Notes under the pieces: generated by a model
Told to the model about the DNA's origin: nothing
What the model saw: the letters and a program-made list of their open reading frames with translations, nothing else
Databases searched by the model: none
Assembly (NCBI GenBank): GCA_009746045.1
Contig: RPFO01000412.1
Span: 1,212,313-1,274,312 of the forward strand
Origin: Mesostigma viride
Taxonomy: Eukaryota > Streptophyta > Mesostigmatophyceae > Mesostigmatales > Mesostigmataceae
Length of the DNA stretch: 62,000 bases
Direction: 5' to 3'
Shown: positions 53,184-62,000 of the stretch, in pieces
Layout of the letters: each line of letters begins with the position of its first letter
Position numbering within the stretch: position 1 is the stretch's first letter
Made by a program: the position numbers and the translations under genes

Positions 53184-53486
53184 ATGGCGTATTATAGTAA
53201 CACATACGTTAACGCATTGAGATCAGCTCCGTCTCGTTCGTCTTTCGCTAGGGGTTTGAGTAGAGGAGGCCTGACCAATTTAGGTAGCATCAGGCCCATT
53301 AGAGGTAGAGGTGGCGGTAGAAGTTCAGGACGTAACAATGGTATCGGAGGAACTTTCGTAGGTAGAGAACGAGACGACGGTCCTTTGTCACATACGCCTT
53401 TGCAAGAACCCTTCCGCGTCCAGGGATACGAAGACGACACTTTCTTGACAGGTAATGGGCGGGTCGCCTTCAAGCTGGGAGAGTAG
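53184..53486 (+). CDS. Small Arg/Gly-rich ORF, transposon-type
   Basis: A 100-residue frame opening right after the LINE 3' end. It contains RG-rich stretches (IRGRGGGRSSGRNNG, LSRGG), as in RNA-binding RGG boxes, followed by an acidic tail (GYEDDTF). No family is recognised. Its place among other small ORFs (53888, 54406) in mobile DNA suggests it is an ORF1-like or structural gene of an element rather than a host gene. Confidence 0.35.
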   Translation: MAYYSNTYVNALRSAPSRSSFARGLSRGGLTNLGSIRPIRGRGGGRSSGRNNGIGGTFVGRERDDGPLSHTPLQEPFRVQGYEDDTFLTGNGRVAFKLGE

Positions 53487-53887
53487 TGCTGCCCGGTTCG
53501 GGACACGATCTGCCTAGATGCTAGACCTGCTCGCAGCGGATAAACCCTTTCGTAGATAGCCTGTCCTTCGCCTTGTTTTCCTGCTTACGGTTGCTTCCTG
53601 TCGTAGATAGGGGATTATTCTTGTTCGGATCGGCCAGCGTGAGACGATTAGCGTCGCGGTAGCCTACACCTTTTTCCTTCGTGCTGCTGTTTTATTAGAC
53701 GGCCGCACCCGCAGAGATACGGGTCGCTGCTTTACTGTAGGACGAGCGCTGGACTATTCGGTCGCTGATTTAGGACGAGCGCTGGACAATTCCGCCCTCA
53801 TGCTGCTTTCGGTGATCCAGATCGCCCAGATAAGTCGCCTACCCCTTCTTCTAGCGTGACGTCACAAGACCCACCAAGTGCGTTACC
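53487..53887. other. Leader-like spacer
   Basis: No gene. It contains two copies of AGGACGAGCGCTGGAC (about 53737 and 53772) and GGGTCGCTG/CGGTCGCTG motifs. A GTGACGTCAC palindrome lies at about 53858, just before the next ORF. Confidence 0.4.
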
Positions 53888-54280
53888 ATGAGCCAACGTC
53901 GTGTTTTTACTGCGCCTTCCCATTCGTCCAGTGACAATAGCTTAGCTAAATATTACGTAGTTATTACCCCTCAATGGTCAGCCATTTTCCTCTCTTGGTC
54001 AGATGCTAGGAAGATAGTGCAAAACCGTACATATAATGTAGTTAGGTATAAGAAATTTGTTACCTTCGAGGAAGCCAAACAATTCCTTATAGACCATAGT
54101 GTATCAGATTTAGGCCTACACGTACGTTCTACTCCTCATGGTCGTCCTCCTGTAGAAGCTCTAGATTTTGCTACCCCTCCTTCGTCTCCCCCTAAACGGG
54201 CTGCATCCTCATCTAGCTTGGATACTCCTCTCACCGTAGAATTCGGTTCCCTATCCATTACTGTTGTTAAAAAGGATTGA
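53888..54280 (+). CDS. Small protein with viroplasmin / RNase H1 hybrid-binding-like domain
   Basis: A 130-residue frame. Residues about 20-70 read AKYYVVITPQWSAIFLSW, then DARKIVQNRTYNVVRYKKF and TFEEAKQFL. This is the pattern of the caulimovirus viroplasmin / RNase H1 N-terminal domain (PF01693): YY.V..G...GI..SW.E...QV.....A..K.F....EA..F. That domain binds RNA:DNA hybrids or dsRNA. The usual G-x-x-x-G-I before the tryptophan is replaced by PQWSAIF. The C-terminal half is a Ser/Pro-rich tail. No RNase H catalytic domain follows. It sits among transposon remnants, so an element-encoded accessory protein is the best guess. The match is by eye. Confidence 0.5.
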   Translation: MSQRRVFTAPSHSSSDNSLAKYYVVITPQWSAIFLSWSDARKIVQNRTYNVVRYKKFVTFEEAKQFLIDHSVSDLGLHVRSTPHGRPPVEALDFATPPSSPPKRAASSSSLDTPLTVEFGSLSITVVKKD

Positions 54281-54405
54281 TTTCAATTGTTTTCCTTTCT
54301 TAGGACATTAAATATTTTTCCTTTTTCCTTCCTTGCTTCAAATTAGGCCTTGTCCTTTTCCTTTATTGCTTTCATTCAGATTCCTATTCCTTAACTTAAT
54401 TAAAG

Positions 54406-54449
54406 ATGGACCTAGTGGGTGGAGATATGTCGCCTATACCTACCAATAC

Positions 54450-54536
<87 letters not shown>

Positions 54537-54708
54537 TACCAATACTCGTGGTAACCGACGGGACTCACTTGAAACGGTGCACCATCTCACTCCTCAAGGT
54601 AATCTTCGTACCTCACCTCCTTCTCCTGTTACTGGTGGTCGCCGTCGTCCCTCACTTACCCCTCCTACCTATGAACAACGTGTTACGTCCCAGCCCAGAC
54701 ACCTCTAG
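54406..54708 (+). CDS. Doubtful ORF with poly-Asn from an (AAT)n microsatellite
   Basis: A 100-residue frame starting 125 bp after the previous ORF. About 30 consecutive Asn codons come from (AAT)~28 at 54448-54531. The remainder (RRDSLETVHHLTPQGNLRTS and on) is Ser/Pro/Arg-rich and unrecognised. The open frame largely reflects the microsatellite. It could be a genuine small element ORF, but support is weak. Confidence 0.2.
54448..54531. repeat. (AAT)n microsatellite
   Basis: About 28 perfect AAT units. Confidence 0.97.
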
Positions 54709-54851
54709 CCTGAGCCACGTAGCGAAAGATCTACCATGCCGGAATTAGGAAGATTCAAGGTGGCCTAATGCAGATTGCGCTTCACGACTGGGGTCGTGAG
54801 ATATCTGGCACCGCGACTTCTTGATGCCAAGCTAATTAATACACACTTATA

Positions 54852-55145
54852 ATGGCTAGCAATACCAATTACAAATGGATAGTTGCCCCAGGTTTAATGT
54901 GTAGGCGTATTCGCACTTATCATTCATCAAACCAAGAGGACGAGACTCTCGTCCTCGGACCAATTTCACCTAGGTCTGCCACTACGCTGGCAAGGGGCGC
55001 CGACATGGCGCCGATCTTCCAAAGCATCCAGTCCACACAAGATCCTCGGGTCGACATCGACCCTCGCCTACAGAATCCACGCATGAGTACAATATCTCAA
55101 CTAGCTATAAAGTACGCAGCGCGGCGCGACTGCACCAGCCCCTAG
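54852..55145 (+). CDS. Hypothetical small ORF
   Basis: A 97-residue frame with no recognisable domain. It starts after an AT-rich leader (ttaatacacacttataATGG). It lies in the same run of small plus-strand ORFs (53184, 53888, 54406) and may belong to the same element. Coding status is uncertain. Confidence 0.2.
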   Translation: MASNTNYKWIVAPGLMCRRIRTYHSSNQEDETLVLGPISPRSATTLARGADMAPIFQSIQSTQDPRVDIDPRLQNPRMSTISQLAIKYAARRDCTSP

Positions 55146-57342
55146 AATGATACACGCATACAACAACCTAGGCCCAAAATAACTGGTCCGAATCACCCAA
55201 ACTGTCATAGTTCCATACAAAAGTCCTGACCAAGGGACAATTCCCAAATTTAGTCCCGAAATGAGTCCCAAAGTCCTACGGACCATGACAACAAGTCAAA
55301 CTACATAATTTATTCCATTGTTACGTCCGTCCAAAAGGGCCGGGACGTAACACTCCTCCCCCCCCACGGGGTTCGGTAGTCCCTACCGTACAAGAGATAG
55401 AAAGGAAACAAGTAAGCTACTATAAGAGTACTATGTCCCAACCCCGGTTCACCCGCGGGTTAGTAATACCAATTCCTCTAGAGGTTGATACACAGGACCA
55501 ACCCTGACGTAGTAGCATGAAACATGATGACAGGATAATTCCACTATCCGTCATAAAACTCTCACAACCATCTCAGCGACCGCCGTTGTTGGCGCGCCGA
55601 TCCACTGGAACCATCTTAGGGGGCGCCACCGCGTGCCCTATCCCATCCACATAATAATGCACAGTCCATGTAATCCCGCGCAACCAGTCCTGAGGTCCTG
55701 AGCAGCCTCAAACTTGATGAAATGTTGACCATAGGGGTACTATGTCCCAGCCCTTGTGCACCAACGGGCCAGTGAAACCAGGTCCCCCCAGACTTGCCAC
55801 GCAAGGGCAACTCTTTATATAGCCAATCGGGCCTGTCAGCAAGAGGGAATATTTTTCCTGCATACAACTTGATGATCCGGCCGACGAGGTGGCCAGTCAT
55901 GTATCCCGTCCAGCCGAAACCCAGCCTTACAGCGCGACTGATGCGCGTAATCACATGACGATTAAGAAGTACTACTAGCGTCGACGACGGTGAGGCACAG
56001 CATGCAGTGCATGTCCCATGCTCAGAAGCGAGGGCGTGCACCAGAAGAATCTGATCCATCGCCTCACTACCGACAGTTGTACGCGTCCTCTCAAATACAG
56101 GCGCGCCGTGAGCCAACCGACCATGCAACGTGGCCGTCCCTGGCCGCCGCTGGAGTGGCTGTATAGAGGGGGGAAGCCCTAGCGTGGCCGCTAGAGTGCG
56201 CCTCCCCTGCACCTGCGAACGCATGCAGGTGCCCGCAAGGCCCTAGTGTGTCCACTAGAGTGCGCCCCCGCCGTCTCTACCCAGCACAAGAAACAGTCAA
56301 AGTCGATCAACACCGGAAACTTGGATAATATGGCACGTTAAGTGCCCAAAACTAGCAGGGCCCCAGCGTGTCCACTGGAGTGCGCCCTGCCAACTCCTCC
56401 ACGAAGCTGCAGTAAGTTAGGCACAACACCACTCCGGCCGACGTGCATAGACCGGAGCAGTCGCTGGTCCCCGCATTCCTTACTGCCAATGTGCCTGAAC
56501 TCCACCGCAAGCGGGGGAAAACTCCTCAGCTCGCAGTCACACCCTCCGTGGCACTTGCACCGCAAGAGCACGGTTGATGTTTGCGTAGGCCCATAAGCAT
56601 GTGATGCTCAAGGCCGCCGACGTACGTGGACTGCATAGCGCCCGCAATGCCCGCACTTATATAATGCAATGGGCAGGTCGGGGAGTGACACGCCTTGCAG
56701 GATCTGCCGTATCAGTAACGTTGCCCCTGCGAGACACCGTGCTGCTCATGGAGTAGGGCCGAAGCAATCCCGCAGTCCCAAACAAGAGCTCCTCGGGCTC
56801 GATCGCGCCCAGCACATACAGCGCTCGTGGACCGGGGTCAATGCCGCGCACGACCGATCACCGCCTGTCCACCCCGCTTGACTGTCTTGCCCAGGATCCC
56901 CATTCCCGCAACAGAAACACGCCCCTATGTATGCAGTCCCCACCGCGCATCGCCACATCCCCCACTCGAAGCTTGAAGGCCTCTCACCACCCCTGTACCA
57001 GTGCATGGCCATGGGGTATAGTACCTTTTGAAGCCCACACAGCCCGCCCGCCATGCACATGGAACGCCCTGATCTGAGTCCCTCATCCATGCAACCTCGT
57101 AGGCGCGCGGACACGAGCCACTTGCAAATCACGCTCGATCGGCCTCCACCAGTGGTGCAAGGAACAACTCCCTACCGAGCTCAGCCCACAGGAGGGACGC
57201 GAACACTGCGCGATGGTAGCCTTGCACAGGGTCGCGGGCAGTGACTAGGTGCTCAGACTCCGGCATGCAGCTCGATCCTGCCTGCCTCTCAGTCTCGGGT
57301 CGCCGTTGTTGCGTCCAAGCCTATTTAATTAGGTTCCTTTAG
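55146..57342 (-). other. Degenerate mobile-element region, no intact gene
   Basis: An inverted GTTACGTCC ... GGACGTAAC pair lies at 55320-55349, followed by a C-run. Two diverged copies of TACTATGTCCCAACCCCGGT / TACTATGTCCCAGCCCTTGT start at 55429 and 55738. A minus-strand frame (55616-56224) encodes GFGWTGYMTGHLVGRIIKLY and WFHWPVGAQGLGHS, which read like real but unrecognised protein. Frame changes around it suggest a decayed element gene. Confidence 0.35.
56177..56386. repeat. Palindrome-containing 27-bp motif, three copies
   Basis: CCCTAGCGTGGCCGCTAGAG (56178), CCCTAGTGTGTCCACTAGAG (56241) and CCCCAGCGTGTCCACTGGAG (56360) are each followed by TGCGCC. In each copy the arms CTAG(T/C)G...C(A/G)CTAG or CCAG...CTGG co-vary, so the inverted symmetry is kept while the sequence changes. 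Confidence 0.8.
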
Positions 57343-59060
57343 CTCGTCGTCTGTCCCTGGTCCTCTACGGAGGACTGAGTTGAACTCAGTCCTCTCTAGA
57401 GGACCGAGTTTTTGGGTTTCGTAGAAAATTCGCCCCGGTCAGAATGTTTGACAAAAAAATTCTCTCAAAATTTATTCAAATACTACGTGAAAAGATCTTT
57501 CTTGGACATATTTTTGGGATTTTTTTGGATTTGGTATGCGCGGCTAACTGTACGGTCAAAGTACAGGTGGTAAGGGTACTTTTCCACGTGAAACGCGAGT
57601 TCCGGAAATGCACGACCTAGCCATGGCGGCTCGCGCCCATGCATGCAGTTTACGTTTGCGGACGAGTTAGCCGTCCAAACTCAGTAAATAGATTTAACAT
57701 GCCCTAAAGATGATATAAATCAATTTTTAGCTCGCGGGGATGCGATTTACCCGGTGTCGGCACTGTTCTTGCTGGAAAAAACTGCGATAAGGCAGGTCGA
57801 CGGAATTGATTACTGCGCTTGCTTTCCGGCGCAATTTCAATGGCTGATAGGTTTCTTTCTACATGTTAACATGAGTTGCATTAGAATATATTGAGTGACA
57901 GTATAGATTTGATGATCTCGACCATTCTGTCACGTCATGGTCTATGTGCCGCAAAGTGCCACTTTTGCGGGCACCGCCTGGGCCAAGGTAACGCCAGCCG
58001 TGCCAGGTAAAGCCGGATAATCGTTGCCTCTTCGTTCCTTGATGTTCGTACATGAGTTTAAGCTTGCGAGGCGTTGTCAGGTTCAAGTCTTGATGCTCTT
58101 TCTTGACCGTTGCCTGCCCCTCTCTAAAACCCCCTTTTCAGATGATGTTAGCAGGCATTTGCCTTAACCCAGTGTAGTTGTGCAGGGTTTTAGGAGCTGT
58201 GCAGGTTTAAACACCTTCATAGATGTTAGTTATTCTTTTGCTACGTTCATACTGCATGATTGTGTGGCCACGGGCTGCGTCAAGGGTGCATTCAAGCTTT
58301 TACGGGTGAGTGAAAAGTCTTGGTGACAAACCACTGCCATCATGTGCCAGCAACTATGTTGGCCACATCATGGCAAGGCAAAACAGTTATAGCCATATCT
58401 ATTGTTGTTTGAAACAATGGAAATATGCTTAACCTACCCATTATATTGGTGGTTGACACTTATAACATAACCCTTTGTTGGTAGGTATCCAAGCCCATTC
58501 CCTACATGCATGCATAGGCTCTCACTACATGATAAGGCATGATATACCTGAAGTATGATGATGCAAGTGTGTTGTCCTGTAATGCTTGAAGGGAAATGAG
58601 TTGATTGGGATGGTTGGTGGCCACGGTGATGTAGTATGACCGCACTTACATGCTAGCAAAGTTAGCAAAAGCCCCATTCCTCTCCTGAGGACTGAGAGTT
58701 TTTTAATTGTTTCAGGCAGTTGCAGTGGCCAAATGGAGCCCAGTTTTTTGCCACGCTTCAAGAACTATGTTGTTTACATGCCTATATTTTTTCTTCATGC
58801 ACCAGGATTTGATTGAATTTTTCCCACTCGTTCTTATCCCGAAAAATGCAAATTCGCGAGGGGCGCCCAACGTCCGTGTAATTTTCAGGTGTTCGGGTCA
58901 AGTTTTCACATATGCAGTATTTTTGCCAACAAAATGATATCTAGTACACCCCAGATCCACATCAAAACATTTGGGATGGACCCCCCACCTAGTCGCTACA
59001 CGCGGTTGAAAATTGTCAACTCAGTCCTCCTGTGAGGACTGAGTTGGGACAGACGACGAG
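57343..59060. mobile_element. 1.7-kb element with short TIRs, subterminal hairpins and TTAG duplication
   Basis: The ends are CTCGTCGTCTGTCCC (57343-57357) and its exact inverse GGGACAGACGACGAG (59046-59060). Both are flanked by TTAG (57339-57342 and 59061-59064), a possible 4-bp target duplication. Just inside each end is a hairpin built from CTCAGTCCTC/GAGGACTGAG. At the right it is a 12-bp perfect stem with a CTGT loop (59018-59045); at the left it is a near-perfect palindrome at about 57371-57393. The interior is AT-rich with no domain recognised, so the element is non-autonomous. Confidence 0.7.
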
Positions 59061-60289
59061 TTAGTGGACAGTTCGGCGCAACAATGTGAAATAGGCGAAG
59101 TCTTAGTGTTCGACTATTTAGGACTATTTGGACAGCCGGTTCATACGGCGTTGTACTTGCTATTCAGTGGTTTTGTAGTACTTTCGGTACTTTGGTTTAT
59201 CTGTAGGTGCGCAGCATGTCAATGTGCGTGGACCTACTAGTATAATTCGTTTTGGGTCGTACGGTCAATTCGTGTGAACCGTAGCGCCCTAGAGATCTCG
59301 GTTGACCATGCGTCCAAGCAGTGCTGCTTGGCACTGCTTGGCAACGCCGTGAGCCGCCAAAGGTTAATAGTGTGTGGGAACGTTCACCATTGTCACCCCC
59401 GGAATGAATGAAATGAATTGAGTTAATCTGTTTCTCTTTCCGGCTGGGTCACGCCCGCGGGTTTAGGAAATGCATGGTCCTGAATTCCTGTCGTAAATGC
59501 TACATGTACCTCGGGAGGCATTTCGCCCAGCTTCCCACGAGGTTGCAACACCTCGGGCTTGAACCGGCCAGGGTCAACTGCGCCAGGTTAATTATGTTAG
59601 ATTAGTTATCGTCCATACTAGTCATGGTGTGGATTGCGTAGATTAATATAGCGACCACTGTTCATAATGGTCTTTTATGAATCAGGTGTAGATCTTTCGC
59701 AGCCGGCAGTCAGCCGGGATGTAAAACTGGACTCGGAGGAATCCACCTGAGTCGCAGAGGTAAATAAGTGCTGTTTATAAGTTTCTAAAACAATTGTAAT
59801 GTCACATCGCAAACTTGCCACCTTGCGATTGTGCGTATGTCGTGACCTACACTCTAGAGGTCACGACCCAGGTTCCTGTCAGGAACGGGTTTTTTTCACG
59901 AATTTAATTTTTTCTTTAGGCGGTAGGTCGATTTTCAATTGCCCCTGCCGAAGAGGGGTTATGGGTTCGGTAGTTATTGAATAAGTCCGGCAATCGGCAT
60001 CGAGAACCTATAGCGGGTCCATAATCCCCCTATAGTCGACTTTTTAGTGGGGCGGGGTGCTGGCGAGCGTCCGAGGGAATATCCTCATCATCGGCGACCT
60101 CTTTTACTTCGGCAGCGTCCATGGGCACGACACCCGGCAGTCAGCTGGTGGAGTCGAAGACACAGGTACGCCCGGAGTAGGATTGTTCATTATGATAGAA
60201 CGCTCCTTCGGCCAATGCTGTCGAAATTTTAGTTTTTCCTAGACTTGAATTTCTATCAGTGTATGCAGCCCTACCCAGTAGTGTTTCTT
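59061..60289. other. Spacer, no gene recognised
   Basis: About 1.2 kb with short open frames only. A GGAATGAATGAAATGAATTG stretch near 59400 resembles a LINE 3' tail but is too short to call. A hairpin CTACACTCTAGAGGTCACGA region near 59849 is unremarkable. Confidence 0.35.
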
Positions 60290-60655
60290 TTAGGGTTGCA
60301 GCCCTTCCAGGCTGTAGCCCCCTTTTCTTTTTGTCATGCTGCAGCCCTTCCAGGCTGTAGCCCATTTTTGTGCTGCAGCCCTTACATGCTGTAGCCCATT
60401 TTTGTGCTGCAGCCCTTACATGCTGTAGCCCATTGTGGTGCTGCAGCCCTTACAGGCTGTAGCCCCCTTTGTGTGTGTGTGTGCTGCAGCCCTTCCAGGC
60501 TGTAGCCCATTTTTGCGTTGCAGCCCTTCCCGGCTGTAGCCCATTTTGGCGTTGCAGCCCTTCCCCGGGCTGTAGCCCATTTAGCGTTGCAGTCCTTCGA
60601 GGCTGTTAGCCCAAGTGTTTCTTTTAGTGGCAGCCCTTATAGGCTGTAGCCCCTA
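60290..60655. repeat. Palindromic tandem repeat (CTGCAGCCC...GGCTGTAGCCC), ~10 units
   Basis: Units of about 31-40 bp carry GCTGCAGCCCTTCCAGGCTG followed by TAGCCC and a T/G-rich linker. Within each unit GCTGCAGCC can pair with GGCTGTAGC (one G:U), giving a 9-bp stem with a 6-7-base loop. The loop changes (TTCCA, TTACA, TTATA, TTCGA) while the arms are kept. Confidence 0.88.
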
Positions 60656-62000
60656 GCAGCAATAGTGTACACTGTGGCTTGCTCCTTAATCTTCGGAGCA
60701 CGCTGAACAGGTCATTCGTGGGTACGGGTGGGGGAGGCAGGTCTTGCCACTCTTGTTCAGGCAGAAGCGTTAATTCTTATGCGCACGGCACTCCTGGGTC
60801 ACTAGGAGCCACTTGTACCACTCTATGACCTTCACCACCACCTTTGCCTTCTGCCCCAACCCTCCTCTCACCTGGGTCATCAGTGTAGAGGGTACAGGGA
60901 GGGCAACAATTGTTGGATGCACTACGTAGCTGTGACAACAGGTAGTCATATCTGTTGCATGCGCGAGTGGTGACGCGCAGTAGTAGCTACTTTGGTTGGC
61001 TGCTGCAGTGTTACAGGTGGTCACACTTGTTCTTTTACTTCATTGGGTTGTTTTATTTTCTTTAGGTGCTGGTAGTCATGCCAGTATCTTGGAGACAGGC
61101 AGGTAGTAGCCAGTCTGGCTAGCTGCTGCGCTGTTACGGGTGGTCACACCTGTCCCTCTTCTTTCTTTTGTTGTCTGGTTATGTCCATATGCTGCTAGTC
61201 ATGCCAGTATGTTGACACTGTGTCCCTGGGGCTGTAGCCGTTAGCTGCCTGCACCATGTACCTCCTTTGCAGGGGCCAGGATGGCTGCCTGTGCTCACCT
61301 TATAGGTGCTATAGTGACAATTGCTATCTTTAGTAGCATCGCCCCTTGTAGTCTTTAGTGACTGCAATATTCTAGCAATATTTGTATCAGCTGTGACAGC
61401 AGCTAGTAATAGCTGTGTTGTCTAGGTTGCTCTTATTTGCTACTAGACATCGCAATTAGGGATACCCTCATGGCTATTGCTATCTCTTTGTTGGGATTAA
61501 TTAGTTAGAGTGACAGTTGTTGCAACAGTTAGTCATAGCTGGTGGTGCCATCATGAGTATTTTTATCCCTTTTGCTTCTTTTGGTTCCTGTGTTTATGGC
61601 CCTCACGGCCGTCCATGTGAAGTGCATCAACACTTTACCTCTTTTGTTTCCTTAGTGGTTGTCGCCGGCATTCCACCGGCTTGTTCCTTTGTGCATCATG
61701 TCCATCTTCAAGCGTCGGCCTGTTTGGCAAGGGTACTTCATGTTTCTTACCTTTGACGTATCTATGCGACGTGGTTGTTTCAGGATGATGCGCTTGGTTG
61801 TTGTAGCTCGGGTACCTTACTTTTCCTTCCAGTCAGGGAGGGTTCTATCAGCATATGCTTTGCAACCTTCCTAGTTGCAGATTTCACTTTGCTGAAATGC
61901 ATGCTGTTGTGGACGTTCATGGACATCAGTTCCCACGTGTGGATCCTACAGGGTTCCCAGTACTTACTCCTGTCATGCACACTTGTCTCCTCGTACTTTT
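60656..62000. other. Spacer with an internal ~122-bp duplication, no gene recognised
   Basis: GGCTGCTGCAGTGTTACAGG through tagtcatgccagtat (from about 60997) recurs in diverged form from about 61119 (AGCTGCTGCGCTGTTACGGG through tagtcatgccagtat). Other short frames to the window end have no recognisable content. Nothing else is supported. Confidence 0.5.

Noticed and set aside
55319-55350. LTR boundary at GTTACGTCC...GGACGTAAC
   Set aside because: Only a short inverted pair; no second LTR, tRNA-primer site or pol domain in reach.
60047-60242. Possible LINE endonuclease fragment (ILIIGDLFYFG)
   Set aside because: Too short, and no second motif nearby.

Overview
The window reads as nuclear DNA of a green alga (Chlorophyta). 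It encodes a nuclear copy of the plastid division factor MinE with a transit-peptide-like leader and a plant-type organellar RNase R (RNR1). It carries a long tract of the plant/Chlorella-type telomere repeat TTTAGGG. Its two large genes have many GT-AG introns in GC-rich coding sequence. TTTAGGG rather than TTTTAGGG argues against Chlamydomonas; I cannot name a genus.

Layout. 0.8-1.4 kb: intron-less minE (+). 2.1-11.4 kb: a transposon graveyard with an APE-type LINE (RTE-like, minus strand), two of its 5'-truncated relatives, a second LINE with a restriction-like endonuclease, a MITE-like element with 130-bp inverted repeats, and (GATG)n arrays. 11.5-25.5 kb: a nine-exon minus-strand gene for an FNBP4-like protein with two WW domains. 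26.7-46.5 kb: a twelve-exon plus-strand RNR1 gene. The two big genes are head to head over about 1.15 kb. All exon phases match in both models and the joined reading frames are open (1139 and 759 residues). 46.5-49 kb: dispersed repeats and a head-to-tail dimer of an unclassified element. 49.1-50.8 kb: a single-exon gene for a probable membrane-anchored, glycosyltransferase-like protein. 51-62 kb: AT-richer DNA with LINE remnants, small transposon-type ORFs (one with a viroplasmin/RNase H1 hybrid-binding-like domain), inverted-repeat elements and palindromic tandem repeats, and no recognisable host gene.

The most unusual feature is inside the host introns. RNR1 intron 2 holds about 220 copies of a 26-bp satellite, and intron 5 about 160 copies of a 17-bp satellite. 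Intron 6 has a 28-bp repeat and intron 9 an interstitial telomere tract. FNBP4 intron 5 holds about 78 copies of a 25-bp satellite. In at least five introns of the two genes the end of the upstream exon plus its 5' splice site has been copied tandemly into the intron, giving rows of decoy donors. This suggests introns growing by local duplication seeded at splice donors.
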